Assembly: GCF_002811475.1 (NCBI RefSeq)
Contig: NZ_NPDL01000006.1
Location: 237,117 to 301,116, forward strand
DNA length: 64,000 bases
Source: Leptospira hartskeerlii
Lineage (GTDB): Bacteria; Spirochaetota; Leptospiria; Leptospirales; Leptospiraceae
Direction: 5' to 3'
Shown here: positions 27,167 to 36,166 of the stretch, one piece after another
How positions within the stretch are numbered: the stretch's first letter is position 1
Layout: each line of letters opens with the position of its first letter
The notes under the pieces: model-generated
Databases searched by the model: none
Told to the model about the DNA's origin: nothing
What the model saw: only the letters and a program-made list of their open reading frames with translations
Position numbers and translations under genes: made by a program

Positions 27167-28062
27167 CCCAAAATATCCGAGAGTAGATCCAGAACCAAAG
27201 GAGAAAGAGACCTTTTAGAATGGACCTTTCTAATATTGGAAGCTGCGTCTTCTGAAATTTTGCCGATCCACAGATCCAGCTCAGGTTCTGAAAGTCCGAT
27301 AAACTCTTTCAAAGTTTCTTTTCTATAATGATTCAGTAATGTATCTCTGCTTACGGAGTATAAATTCTCCATGGCTCCACGGACTTTTTCATCGCTTGCA
27401 ATTGCTCTCCTGATCCTATCGGTTCCCGCACCGAACCTGGAAGTTTCTAATCTTCCCAGATCGTTAAAACCTGTTTTGAAAAGGATTTTCAAAGTGTTTC
27501 GGATCACCGTTTGGATCTCTTGAGTTCCAGAACCTATAGAAACAAAGTCAGCGATCCTTTCCGTAAATGTAGGCAATAAAGAAGATAAGAATTGAGAAAT
27601 CTGTTTTTCCAAACCCGCTACTTGGAAAACTCCATGCAAAGGATTTATCTTTTTATGAAATTCACTTAATACTTTCTCCAATCCTTGGGAGAAGATCGCC
27701 TGAACTTCCGGTTGATTCAGAATTCCTAAGATCAGATTTTTAGAAGGAGCAGCTTGAGTTCCTGCAATAAACTCCACGATAGAATTCATAGATTCTTCCG
27801 AAAGAAATTCGTCCGCAGAAGTATAGGGGAATGCTTTCTCTATTGGAAATTCTTCCGCTAAAACTTTTAGTTTTTCTTCAGGAAGACGAACCAGGCCTAA
27901 AGCAGAAGGAGAGATTGAAAGATCTTCCGGAAAAATTTCCTCTAAGCTGGATCTGAATAAAAAATGTAAACTTTTACGTATGCTGTTTTCCAAAACTCCG
28001 GGGTTAGTGATCCAGTTTTCTACCCTAGTTTTACGGGAAACAAATCTTTTCCAAAATGCCAA
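27163..28062 (-). CDS. Hypothetical protein in the alr operon
   Basis: The start is TTG at 28062 with GAGGAG 8-9 nt upstream. The 299-residue protein is soluble-looking and mostly helical, with no signal peptide, membrane segment or known motif. Amphipathic segments such as QISQFLSSLLPTFTERIADF may pack as helical bundles. It lies between an acyltransferase gene (10 nt upstream) and the 24-residue repeat gene (4-nt overlap downstream), so it is probably in one operon with them and alr. A functional link between this protein and the repeat protein is likely from the coupling, but the nature is unknown. Confidence 0.6.
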   Translation of the reverse strand: MAFWKRFVSRKTRVENWITNPGVLENSIRKSLHFLFRSSLEEIFPEDLSISPSALGLVRLPEEKLKVLAEEFPIEKAFPYTSADEFLSEESMNSIVEFIAGTQAAPSKNLILGILNQPEVQAIFSQGLEKVLSEFHKKINPLHGVFQVAGLEKQISQFLSSLLPTFTERIADFVSIGSGTQEIQTVIRNTLKILFKTGFNDLGRLETSRFGAGTDRIRRAIASDEKVRGAMENLYSVSRDTLLNHYRKETLKEFIGLSEPELDLWIGKISEDAASNIRKVHSKRSLSPLVLDLLSDILG

Positions 28063-28072
28063 AAGTTACTCC

Positions 28073-29212
28073 TCAGGCGTTAATAGCGGACCAAATCGTA
28101 TCCAATTTAGGAAGATGATACGTGAGTTGGTTTCTGTGATATAAGACCAGATTTTTTTTCTTTAAATTATGAAGATCTTTCGGGAGCTGAAATAATTTTT
28201 CCAAGAAAACTATATCGTTTCCTTCTAATCGGACAAAGCCACCTTTTTTGGCCTTCTCTAAAAAGAAATCGAATGCGTGTTTAAGCGCGTCCGTTTTGAA
28301 TTTTTCGGAAATATAAATTTCAGGGTGAGCGTTCTTGATCTTCTCGGCTAAGGAAGTGAGAAGTGAAAATAATTTTTCCTTACTTTCTTTCGCTTTCCCT
28401 TCGAATTTTAAGATCATATAAGAAGCCAAATTTCCCGCGGTGACTGTGTATCCGCTTCCTAATCTTCCTTTTACGATATTAGCAACTTGATCTGCATCCG
28501 CATTTTCTGGGATAGGGAATTGCTCTCCATAACCTATATGAAGCTCTGATTTTTTAGAAGAGAGATAGTCGTAAGTCAAGGTAAAGGAAGTGAAATTCAA
28601 ATTTTTGAATTTAGTTCTGAGGAAATAGACTCCTTTTTTCACTTGCGCCATGTACCCGTCTTGGTTAAACACTCCCTCCGGAAATAGAAAAAGGTTTCTT
28701 CCCTCAGAGATCCTGTCTGAAAGATAGCCCCATTCTTGGTCTACCATATCTCTTAAAAGTCCTTTTTTCAGAAGTTCTCTCGCATTGTCTCTAAAAGGTC
28801 TTTTGATTGGGACACAACCTATATAATCCAAATATTTAGGGATCATCCCTGATTTATCTATTAAAAAAAAGAAAAGTTTCAGAAGTCCTTTCGGTTTGAA
28901 CTCTTTCACTAAAAAATCTTTTCCTAATATATCTTCTCTTGCAGGAATTGCGAATTTAATTGAGGGATGAATATGAGGATATACCGCTGCCAAAGCAGGA
29001 ACATCTCCTTCCCAAACATGATTGGCCATTAGAATGGAAGGATAGGGGGCTTCTAAAATTTTTTTAGGATTACTCGCTGCAAAATGTTCTTCGAAACCAT
29101 CGAATAAAATCCCTCTCGCCTTGAATACGATCCTGATCAAAAAACTATAGGTCTTAGTAGTATATACAGGTTGAACTTGCTTTGGAGTTTCTTTTTCTGT
29201 AATTGGGTCCAT
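28073..29212 (-). CDS. PlsC-like (1-acylglycerol-3-phosphate) acyltransferase
   Basis: The 379-residue protein contains the acyltransferase motif NHxxxxD as NHVWEGD near residue 65, followed by the glycerol-phosphate-binding block FLFPEGVFNQDGY. These define the PlsC/GPAT superfamily, which transfers acyl groups to lysophosphatidate or related lipids at the inner membrane. The protein is longer than typical PlsC (about 240 residues) and has an additional C-terminal region of unknown role, so its acceptor may differ. It starts 18 nt after alr and has AGAGGAA upstream of its ATG. Confidence 0.75.
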   Translation of the reverse strand: MDPITEKETPKQVQPVYTTKTYSFLIRIVFKARGILFDGFEEHFAASNPKKILEAPYPSILMANHVWEGDVPALAAVYPHIHPSIKFAIPAREDILGKDFLVKEFKPKGLLKLFFFLIDKSGMIPKYLDYIGCVPIKRPFRDNARELLKKGLLRDMVDQEWGYLSDRISEGRNLFLFPEGVFNQDGYMAQVKKGVYFLRTKFKNLNFTSFTLTYDYLSSKKSELHIGYGEQFPIPENADADQVANIVKGRLGSGYTVTAGNLASYMILKFEGKAKESKEKLFSLLTSLAEKIKNAHPEIYISEKFKTDALKHAFDFFLEKAKKGGFVRLEGNDIVFLEKLFQLPKDLHNLKKKNLVLYHRNQLTYHLPKLDTIWSAINA

Positions 29213-29230
29213 CCAGTTCCTCTTCTCTTT

Positions 29231-30364
29231 TTATTCTGCTATTTTTTTGGGGACCGACTCGCTGATCCGAGTGGTAACTTCATAATTGATCGTATAAGTC
29301 CAGTTTGCATGATCATCTGCGGAGATTTCTTCTTCTCCATCTTTGCCTAAGATCGTGACCTCATCTCCGATCTCTGCTCCTGGAATATGTGTGATATCCA
29401 ACATGGTCATGTTCATACAGATCCTTCCCAGGATCTTTGCCCTTTTTCCTTTGACGAGCATTACCCCGTTATTGGAAAGTTTACGATCCAATCCTTCGTA
29501 ATAACCTACAGGCACGACTGCGATCCTGGTCGGCGCGCTTGTTTGGTAAGTGGAACCATAACCTACAAAACTATCTTCCGGAACGGTCTTGATATGAACA
29601 ATTCTAGTTTTCCAAGAAAGAACAGGAGAAAGATTAAAATCTTTTTTGCCGCTTAGATGCAAAGAGAGCCTAGTCTGCAAACTCGGCCAAAGACCATAGA
29701 GAGAGATTCCCACACGCACCAGATCATAATGAGCTTCCGGAAACAACATGGTAGAAGCGGAAGCACATGCATGTTTGACTAAATTTTTAAATCCGAATTT
29801 TTCAGCGAGAAGGACTGCTTCCGAAAAAGACTTCATTTGCTCTTTAGAATATTTCTGCTCTAATACATCTTCCGTGCTAGCAAAATGTGTCGCGATCCCA
29901 TCTAATCTCAAACCTTCCGATTTGATCTCGGAAAATGTTCTTTCCAAGTCTGTACCGAAAAACCCAAGACGAGCCATTCCAGTATCCACCTTCAAGTGTA
30001 TCTGAGGAGAAGGTTTACAATTTGTTAAAATTCTCACTTCTTCCGTGCGAGATACAATGATCCAAAAATTCGGATCCGAAACTTCAGCAGTTCTGTCTGC
30101 AAGTCCTGGGATTTCTCCCATGATCAATATTTTAAATGTAGGATATTTTTTGCGGAGAAGTTTTGCTTCTTCCAATGAATTGACTCCGAAAAGATCTGCT
30201 CCAGCTTGGTGAGCAAGCTCGGCAGTCTCTAAAAGTCCATGACCATACGCATTTGATTTGATGACTGCAGTGAGTAAAGTCTTAGGGGAAAGAAGTGAGC
30301 GAAAATTTTTCAGGTTCGCTGAGATTGCTGCTCTGGAAAGTTCTATCCAAGTTCTGTCTTTCAT
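29231..30364 (-). CDS. alr: Alanine racemase
   Basis: The enzyme makes D-alanine for peptidoglycan with pyridoxal phosphate. The 377-residue length is standard. The PLP lysine is Lys36 in TAVIKSNAYGHG. VDTGMARLGF and VRVGISLYGLWP are typical family blocks, and VGYGSTYQTS carries the second catalytic tyrosine. GRICMNMTMLDIT, which closes the active site, is present near the C-terminus. It is the first gene of a minus-strand group with the acyltransferase and two unknown proteins. Confidence 0.95.
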   Translation of the reverse strand: MKDRTWIELSRAAISANLKNFRSLLSPKTLLTAVIKSNAYGHGLLETAELAHQAGADLFGVNSLEEAKLLRKKYPTFKILIMGEIPGLADRTAEVSDPNFWIIVSRTEEVRILTNCKPSPQIHLKVDTGMARLGFFGTDLERTFSEIKSEGLRLDGIATHFASTEDVLEQKYSKEQMKSFSEAVLLAEKFGFKNLVKHACASASTMLFPEAHYDLVRVGISLYGLWPSLQTRLSLHLSGKKDFNLSPVLSWKTRIVHIKTVPEDSFVGYGSTYQTSAPTRIAVVPVGYYEGLDRKLSNNGVMLVKGKRAKILGRICMNMTMLDITHIPGAEIGDEVTILGKDGEEEISADDHANWTYTINYEVTTRISESVPKKIAE

Positions 30365-30528
30365 TCTTTGAAATTAGCGCAGGATCTCCAGTCATGAGCC
30401 CCTTTTATCGCCGGGCTGTCATTCGGATTTTTCCTTTCGACCGGAAGGAAAAAAGGGTTTCCCGAGCAAGGAAATACGAACAGACTGCCCGGGAAACGGC
30501 TAAAACAAATCCTTAAGGATTCCCCTGG

Positions 30529-31017
30529 ATGAAACAATATAAAGTAGTACAAACTTTCCCAGTTCCCCTCCAAGATCTACTCAGAGCTAGAGAAGAAAGA
30601 TACAAATATTTAGATAGATTCCCCGAGTTGAAAAACGTGGAATTATTGGAGGAAAGAAAAGAGGGAAACAAAGTTTACCAAAAAAGAAAGGTAAAGTTAG
30701 CCGAATCCCTGCCAAAGGTGCTTGCTACACTACTTTCGGATCCTTCTCTTCTGGAAGATTCCGTTTTTGATATTTCTACAAACACCCATGAGTTCACGAT
30801 TGCGCCTCCGGGAAACGATTCAATTGTCACCATCAAGGGATTCTCCGTATACAAGGAGATCAGCCCTCTTGAATCAGAGAGAAGTTACGAAGTGAAAGTA
30901 AGCTCCGGAGTCTTCCTAATGGGTTCCGTGATCGAAACAGTGATCGAAGAGATCCATAGACATTCTTTGGAGAAGGACAAAAACTCCATCTCCGAATTCC
31001 TGAAAAAGGGAGATTGA
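30529..31017 (+). CDS. DUF2505 / SRPBCC-like small protein
   Basis: The 162-residue protein begins MKQYKVVQTFPVPLQDLLRA and shows the strand/helix order of START/SRPBCC lipid-binding folds: VYQKRKVKLAESLPKVL, a central HEFTIAPPGN strand and a long C-terminal helix (GSVIETVIEEIHRHSLEKDK). This resembles DUF2505 proteins. No signal or membrane segment is seen. It probably binds a hydrophobic ligand in the cytoplasm, an inference from the fold. A perfect terminator follows 7 nt after the stop. Confidence 0.55.
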   Translation: MKQYKVVQTFPVPLQDLLRAREERYKYLDRFPELKNVELLEERKEGNKVYQKRKVKLAESLPKVLATLLSDPSLLEDSVFDISTNTHEFTIAPPGNDSIVTIKGFSVYKEISPLESERSYEVKVSSGVFLMGSVIETVIEEIHRHSLEKDKNSISEFLKKGD

Positions 31018-31023
31018 ATTCAG

Positions 31024-31046
31024 AAAGAAGCCTCGCAGGCTTCTTT
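31024..31046. terminator. Bidirectional Rho-independent terminator
   Basis: AAAGAAGCCT at 31024-31033 pairs perfectly over 10 bp with AGGCTTCTTT at 31037-31046 around a 3-nt loop, with A/T runs on both sides. It sits between convergent genes ending at 31017 and 31063. Confidence 0.9.
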
Positions 31047-31062
31047 AATATTACAAAATCGT

Positions 31063-31467
31063 TTATAGATCCGATTTGCTGGGTAATCCGGGCTTAGCGA
31101 GCAAAAGTTCTTCTCCCAAATTAAGTACTCCCCACACGGGCTTGCCTTCCTGGATTACTGGCAGTATTTCTGAGAATCTGTCATCCGAAAGGATGGTTTC
31201 GTAGTCGGGATCTTCTTCTTCCAATCGGACAATACTCCAACCTAAAGAATTTAATTCCTCTAGGAGTGTGGTACTTACGCCACAGTCTCCGCAGGACTTA
31301 GGAGTTAAGATAAGTACGATTCCTTTTTTTTCATTCTTCTCTGCGTTAGAGATCGCTTCCTGTTTGGAATGAAAAACAAAAGAAGAAGTTTTCAAGAAGT
31401 CAAACTTCTCTCTATTAATGTAAATCAACGTACCTAAAATAACCCAAAAAACCCCGAAAAAGCTCAA
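31063..31467 (-). CDS. Membrane-anchored thioredoxin-like protein
   Basis: The 134-residue protein has one N-terminal membrane segment (FFGVFWVILGTLIYI) and then a domain with KGIVLILTPKSCGDCGVS. CGDC is a CxxC redox motif placed after a strand as in thioredoxins, followed by a helix (TTLLEELNSLGW). The cis-Pro expected near the end may lie in SEILPVIQEG. It is shorter than full thioredoxin. A membrane-tethered thiol role is inferred; its partner is unknown. Confidence 0.65.
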   Translation of the reverse strand: MSFFGVFWVILGTLIYINREKFDFLKTSSFVFHSKQEAISNAEKNEKKGIVLILTPKSCGDCGVSTTLLEELNSLGWSIVRLEEEDPDYETILSDDRFSEILPVIQEGKPVWGVLNLGEELLLAKPGLPSKSDL

Positions 31468-31697
31468 AAGGACCCATTTTTGAATTCGTATATTTTTGAT
31501 GATGATACTCCTAGAGTAATTTCTTCATTAGATTCACTAGTAAATTCTGATCTTATTTCTTTGTAGGATCTTCCGATCTTAGAAAAAGCTGCACAGAAAA
31601 AATAAATATAAATTTACGTAGAGAGTTGACAAAAAAACATAGTCATACGCATGCTCGGTTACTAAACCAAAACCGGTTCGGAGGTGTCAGGCAGTAG

Positions 31698-32084
31698 ATG
31701 AACGCATTGGGAAAGCACGTAATTGCAGAATTTTATGAGTGTGATTACGAGACCATCAACAATCACGAATTGGTAGAAGATATCATGTTGAAGGCAGTCG
31801 ACCTCTCCGGCGCCACCACAGTTAAATCTGTTTTTCACAGATTTAGTCCGTTTGGTGTGAGCGGTGTGGTTGTCGTGAGCGAATCCCATTTCGCCATACA
31901 TACCTGGCCAGAATACGGTTATTGCGCTATCGACGTCTTCACTTGCGGAGACCTAATCGATAATCAGGCAGCTCTGGAATATCTCAAGGAACGCTTCGGC
32001 TCAAAGAGCATCTCCGTAGTGGAAATGAAGCGCGGTTTGTTGAAACTTGGCGTAGACCTACCTCACAAGCCAGTTGGGAAATAA
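31698..32084 (+). CDS. speD: S-adenosylmethionine decarboxylase proenzyme (SpeD/SpeH, class 1b type)
   Basis: The proenzyme self-cleaves to form a pyruvoyl group and makes decarboxylated SAM, the aminopropyl donor for spermidine. The 128-residue length matches the small Thermotoga/Bacillus type. The processing site lies in VSESHFAIHTWPEYGY: Glu62-Ser63 (Ser63 becomes pyruvoyl), His68 and then Cys83 in DVFTCGD, with the same numbering as the Thermotoga enzyme. GGAGGTG precedes the start. It is the first gene of the polyamine group with a SET/AdoMetDC-like fusion, speE and pyrF. Confidence 0.93.
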   Translation: MNALGKHVIAEFYECDYETINNHELVEDIMLKAVDLSGATTVKSVFHRFSPFGVSGVVVVSESHFAIHTWPEYGYCAIDVFTCGDLIDNQAALEYLKERFGSKSISVVEMKRGLLKLGVDLPHKPVGK

Positions 32085-32198
32085 GTATCTTCTCTCCGGC
32101 AGAGCCGGAAACACCCTAATTGATAAAGACGAGTTCCCCTCTCCGGGAGGAAAGGGCGACTACACTTATTTTCAAACTTTAAGGAGAGGTATCAGAGT

Positions 32199-33065
32199 AT
32201 GAGCCTAAAGATCCAAGACCAACTTAAAATAGTTAATCGTTTTTCTTATCTAAGAAACAGTATCGAAATCGCTACTACAGACAAGGGCGAAGCTTTCCTT
32301 TTCACTAAGGAAACTATCTCTGCTGGAGAAGTTGTAGCAGTTTGGGGAGGAAAAGCAGTTCATAAGAATGAACTCGCAGGACTTTCCGGACTTTCTTCTC
32401 CTCATCGTGTGCATAAGGATTTCTATCTAGTTTCTCCTTTGCATGATGACGGAATTGATTCCGTTCATTATATCCGCCAATCTGCGGATGCAAACTGCGG
32501 CTTTCAGGGAGATATCACCCTGGTTGCGCTTCGTGACATCGAAGCTGGCCAAGAGATTACTTATCATCCTGCGATGAAAAATCCTGAACTCGCATGGGCT
32601 CGCAATGAAGAGGCAGAAATTGTCCGTAAACGTTTCAACGGAAGTTTCCCTACTTATATCCAGTCCAAGATCGAATCTGATCCTGAATTGAAAGTATATG
32701 AACCTTTCAAAGACGGAGCTTGGGGACTTCTTACCTCAATCGATCTGGAAAACTGTGATGCGGCTCTTATCCGTGACGCTGATGCAATTAAACAATACGT
32801 TGTGGAACTATGTGATTTGATCGAGATGAAACGTTTCGGTGAAACCCAAGTAGTTTACTTCGGAGAAGACGATCGTGTAGCCGGATATTCCATGGTGCAG
32901 TTGATCGAGACTTCTTGTATCTCCGCTCACTTTGCGAACGATACCAATACTTCTTATATCGATATCTTCTCTTGTAAAGGATACGATCCTAAAGTTGCGG
33001 CTGAGTTTACTCGCAAATTTTTCAAAGGCGCTGCAATGCGTCTTACAGTAACAAACCGCTTCTAA
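32199..33065 (+). CDS. SET domain fused to a divergent AdoMet-decarboxylase-like domain
   Basis: Residues about 20-125 form a SET-like domain (ATTDKGEAFLFTKETISAGE at one end, LVALRDIEAGQEITYHP at the other; QSADANCGF sits where NHSCxPN is expected). Residues about 170-288 resemble small AdoMetDC: Ser239 in LIETSCISAHF, His244 and Cys259 (DIFSCKG). The spacing S-5-H-15-C is identical to the processing Ser, His and Cys of the speD product upstream. The substrate-binding block TWPEYGY is replaced by FANDTNT. It starts 115 nt after speD with AAGGAGAGG upstream, and speE follows 9 nt later. The C-terminal half may be a pyruvoyl enzyme with another substrate, or a regulator of SpeD. Confidence 0.75.
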   Translation: MSLKIQDQLKIVNRFSYLRNSIEIATTDKGEAFLFTKETISAGEVVAVWGGKAVHKNELAGLSGLSSPHRVHKDFYLVSPLHDDGIDSVHYIRQSADANCGFQGDITLVALRDIEAGQEITYHPAMKNPELAWARNEEAEIVRKRFNGSFPTYIQSKIESDPELKVYEPFKDGAWGLLTSIDLENCDAALIRDADAIKQYVVELCDLIEMKRFGETQVVYFGEDDRVAGYSMVQLIETSCISAHFANDTNTSYIDIFSCKGYDPKVAAEFTRKFFKGAAMRLTVTNRF

Positions 33066-33074
33066 GAGGTCATA

Positions 33075-33917
33075 TTGGAACTTTGGCTGGACGAGACCCT
33101 CGAGTTACCTAACGGAAGGGCTCTCAAAATTAGAGTGAAGGAGTTCTTACATTCTCGTAAGACTCCTTTCCAAAAAATAGACGTATTCGAATCTCAAAGT
33201 TTCGGCAGAATGTTCACTCTAGACGGAGTTGTCATGATGACCGAAGCGGATGAGTTCGCGTATCATGAAATGATCGCTCACGTTCCTATGATGAGCCATC
33301 CGAATCCTGAAAAGGTTTTAGTGATTGGTGGCGGGGACGGAGGAACCGTTCGTGAGATCTTAAAACACCCTTCCGTAAAAGAAGTACATCTTTGCGAGAT
33401 CGACAAGGGAGTTGTAGACGTTTGTTACGAATATTTCCCTGAGATCGCAAATGCGATGAAAGACCCGCGAGTCAAACACGCATACGAAGACGGAGCTAAA
33501 TACGTTCAGGATTATAAAGAATATTTCGACGTGATCTGCGTTGATTCTTCCGATCCTGTAGGGCCTGCAGAAGTTTTATTCAAAAGACCTTTCTATGAGA
33601 CAATGGCTGCTTCCTTGAAACAAGGCGGGATCTGTACAACTCAGGCAGAAAGTTTTTATTATCACGGAAAAGTAATTAAGGAATTATTCCAATTCATTCC
33701 CGAAGTATTCAATCATTGCGGATATTATTTTACAGTGGTTCCTACTTATCCTTCCGGAATTATAGGGTTCACTTACTGCTCTAAAGGACCTGATCCTTAT
33801 AAAGTAGAGCCGGATCCTAAAAGAGTTCCAAAAGGTTTAAAATATTACTCTGCCGAGATCCATAAGGCTGCGTTTACTCTTCCTCCTTTTGCGCAAGAGT
33901 ACATCGTAAGAAAATAA
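33075..33917 (+). CDS. speE: Spermidine synthase
   Basis: The enzyme transfers the aminopropyl group of decarboxylated SAM to putrescine, releasing methylthioadenosine. The start is TTG at 33075, with AAGAGG upstream. The 280-residue product has typical family blocks: VVMMTEADEFAYHEMIAHVP, the VLVIGGGDGGTVRE nucleotide loop, and catalytic Asp in CVDSSDPVGPAE. It fits the polyamine operon after speD and the fusion gene. The methylthioadenosine made here would feed the methionine salvage genes at 49-50 kb. The stop codon overlaps the pyrF start by one base. Confidence 0.95.
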   Translation: MELWLDETLELPNGRALKIRVKEFLHSRKTPFQKIDVFESQSFGRMFTLDGVVMMTEADEFAYHEMIAHVPMMSHPNPEKVLVIGGGDGGTVREILKHPSVKEVHLCEIDKGVVDVCYEYFPEIANAMKDPRVKHAYEDGAKYVQDYKEYFDVICVDSSDPVGPAEVLFKRPFYETMAASLKQGGICTTQAESFYYHGKVIKELFQFIPEVFNHCGYYFTVVPTYPSGIIGFTYCSKGPDPYKVEPDPKRVPKGLKYYSAEIHKAAFTLPPFAQEYIVRK

Positions 33918-34726
33918 TGGATTTCTATTCCAAATTCGTAAGAAGAAGGGAGAAGCTAAACTCCCTTCTTTGCGTTGGAATCGATCCTGATATCACCAAA
34001 CTTCCTCCTTCCTTAGAAAAGTTTCCCGACAAGCTATACGTATTTTCCAAAGAGATTGTAGATGCTACCGCAGAATATGCAGTCGCTTACAAACCGAATA
34101 TCGCATTCTTTGAAGCATTCGGTTCCAAAGGAATTGAACAGTTCGAAAAACTGATCTCTCATATCAAAACAAATCATCCTGAGATCCCGATTGTTGCAGA
34201 TGCAAAACGGGGCGACTTGGATAACACCGCAAGACAGTACGCTAAGTTCTTTTTCAAAGAGTTAGGTGTCGATTCACTCACTCTTTCTCCATACATGGGA
34301 TCGGACACGATCAAACCATTTATAGAAGATGATTCTAAAATGGTGTTTTTGCTTTGTCTGACTTCTAATCCGGATTCTTCCGAGCTGCAGAAAAAAACAT
34401 TCTCCGAAACTGGTAGGACCTTATATAGAGAAGTTGCGGCTCTGAGCGAAAAGTTCCCGGTTAAAAATGTAGGTTTAGTAGTCGGGGCAACACATCCAAA
34501 GGAATTATTAGAAATTCGTAAAGCTCATCCGGATCGTATCTTCCTGATTCCCGGTTATGGAGCTCAAGGAGCTTCTTTAGAAGAAGTTATCTCCGTTTGC
34601 GGAAAAAATTCTTTGGTGAATTCTTCTAGAAGTATTATATTTTCTTCCTCTAATCCTGATTTTGCGGAAGCAGCGGGTAAAGCGGCAGCTTCCATCACTG
34701 AAGAGATGAGAAAGCTGCTCATTTAA
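33917..34726 (+). CDS. pyrF: Orotidine 5'-phosphate decarboxylase (PyrF subfamily 2)
   Basis: The enzyme decarboxylates OMP to UMP, the last step of pyrimidine synthesis. The 269-residue length and N-terminal LNSLLCVGIDPD fit the longer subfamily 2. The catalytic block IVADAKRGDLDNTARQYAKF carries the Asp-Lys-Asp set. The phosphate-binding end is IPGYGAQGAS and NSSRSIIF. Its ATG overlaps the speE stop by 1 nt, so it is co-translated with the polyamine genes, which is a chance operon pairing as far as I can tell. Confidence 0.93.
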   Translation: MDFYSKFVRRREKLNSLLCVGIDPDITKLPPSLEKFPDKLYVFSKEIVDATAEYAVAYKPNIAFFEAFGSKGIEQFEKLISHIKTNHPEIPIVADAKRGDLDNTARQYAKFFFKELGVDSLTLSPYMGSDTIKPFIEDDSKMVFLLCLTSNPDSSELQKKTFSETGRTLYREVAALSEKFPVKNVGLVVGATHPKELLEIRKAHPDRIFLIPGYGAQGASLEEVISVCGKNSLVNSSRSIIFSSSNPDFAEAAGKAAASITEEMRKLLI

Positions 34727-34739
34727 TTCTAGATCAAAT

Positions 34740-35492
34740 TTAACGATTCTCTTCCGTTTGAGAAGGAGTAGTTTCTTCTTTTTTGATCTCTTCTTGTTGA
34801 GGCGGCGCAGGCTCTTCTTCTTTTTGTTTTACTGGATTCTCGGACGAAGAAGAGGTTCCGAAATAATAACCGAATCCGAAAATTCCGGAACCTTCTCCAT
34901 AGATATATTTTTCTCCTTGGAAATGTCGATTGATGGATGCACCTCCCAATTCTAAAAACAAAAAGCTGCGTTCAAAATTCATCCGAACACCCAATTTACC
35001 GTAGGCTCTTAATGTAGATTGTTTTGCGCCAATATCTGCGATTCCAAGTCCCGCTCCGATGTATGGATCGAATTTGGATCCGGGACGGAAATGAAGTGTA
35101 GGCCCTAAATCTAAAAATGTTTTTGAGAATGTGACCTTATCGATCATTGCCGCTGCTGCCAGATAATAACCAAAGTTATCGAAAGATGGGGCGGATAATA
35201 TCATTGCGGAAGCCATTTCAGTAGAACGATCCTGAGGAACAAAATAACCGCTTCGGTTCACTCCAACTTCAAAACCTAAATTTCTCGGATTGTATTCGAA
35301 ACCTGCTCTGTAAGTTTCGGATTTGCCTGCAAGACCGTACTGGTATTCGGCCTGTCCTGCTCCGGCACCTATTTTTACTGTGAAAGGGGAAAACTGGGAA
35401 CCTTCTCCAAGTAGAGTAAACGGTTCTGCAAATAGAGTGGAGGGAAGAAGGGACAGAATGCAAACTACAAATTGGGATATTATTTTTTTCAA
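34740..35492 (-). CDS. Exported hypothetical protein, probable outer-membrane beta-barrel
   Basis: The start is placed at the TTG at 35492 because it yields a clean signal peptide (MKKIISQFVVCILSLLPSTL, cleavage after AE or A); a TTG at 35513 would add seven residues. The mature part is Gly/Tyr/Phe-rich with alternating strands (for example KIGAGAGQAEYQYGLAG and FGFGYYFG), compatible with an eight-strand barrel. The C-terminus is a Glu/Pro/Gln-rich tail of about 35 residues. Such barrels are common in leptospiral outer membranes. Family not identified; convergent with pyrF. Confidence 0.65.
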   Translation of the reverse strand: MKKIISQFVVCILSLLPSTLFAEPFTLLGEGSQFSPFTVKIGAGAGQAEYQYGLAGKSETYRAGFEYNPRNLGFEVGVNRSGYFVPQDRSTEMASAMILSAPSFDNFGYYLAAAAMIDKVTFSKTFLDLGPTLHFRPGSKFDPYIGAGLGIADIGAKQSTLRAYGKLGVRMNFERSFLFLELGGASINRHFQGEKYIYGEGSGIFGFGYYFGTSSSSENPVKQKEEEPAPPQQEEIKKEETTPSQTEENR

Positions 35493-35607
35493 GGTTACGC
35501 GCTCTTGTATCAAAATCGTGTTACTTTACATATCCGATCCAAAGCCTAAAGGGGTCATTTGAAATTGGATTTGTTTTGAAAAAAATCTAGGACCTGGAGA
35601 TCTGATA

Positions 35608-36057
35608 TTGGAACTTTCAAAACTTTTGTCGGAACTTCTACAAACCTATGCAGGACCCGGATTAACTCTGATTTCTTTCGGAGCCGCCACCTTGCTTCCA
35701 TTCAGTTCCGAGGCGGCACTTATGGGAGCGATCTGGTCCGGACTTTCTCCTGGAGAAGCAGTGTTTTGGGCTTCGATAGGGAACTGTGCAGCTTGCGCGT
35801 TCAACTATTCATTGGGTTATTGGTTTGGAAAAAAAATAGAAGATAGAATTTCAGAATCCAAAACCTACGCAGGTTGGGCCGAAAGAATGTCGAGATGGGG
35901 ATATTGGGCCTTGGGATTTTCTTTTCTTCCATTTGTAGGAGATCCAATCACCGTACTCTCGGGATTTTTTCGCCAAAAGTTTTGGATTTTTGCCTTAGTA
36001 GTATTCTCACTTCGTATATTAAGATACACTGCCCTGGCATATGGATTCGGCTTGTAA
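35608..36057 (+). CDS. YqaA-like (SNARE-associated/DedA superfamily) membrane protein
   Basis: The start is TTG at 35608, with GGAG upstream. The 149-residue protein has about four membrane segments. Diagnostic blocks are LLPFSSEAALMGAIWSG, ASIGNCAACAFNYSLGYWFG and FSFLPFVGDPITVLSGFFR, the conserved 'PG.D' region of DedA-like proteins appearing as GDPITVLSG. E. coli YqaA belongs to this group and may move lipid or export charged solutes; the precise role is uncertain. The next gene begins 109 nt later. Confidence 0.8.
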   Translation: MELSKLLSELLQTYAGPGLTLISFGAATLLPFSSEAALMGAIWSGLSPGEAVFWASIGNCAACAFNYSLGYWFGKKIEDRISESKTYAGWAERMSRWGYWALGFSFLPFVGDPITVLSGFFRQKFWIFALVVFSLRILRYTALAYGFGL

Positions 36058-36166
36058 GCTTTCGGAATACAGGAACTTGTAATATTGGCGAAGTTTTGGA
36101 AAAATTTTTCCAAACCATGATGACATACACCAAGTCTATAGAACGCTGAAAGGAAGAAGGAAGTTT

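Noticed and set aside
32085..32198. Riboswitch or terminator between speD and the fusion gene
   Set aside because: Only a short CCGGC/GCCGG hairpin without a T-tract is present; no SAM-riboswitch elements were seen.
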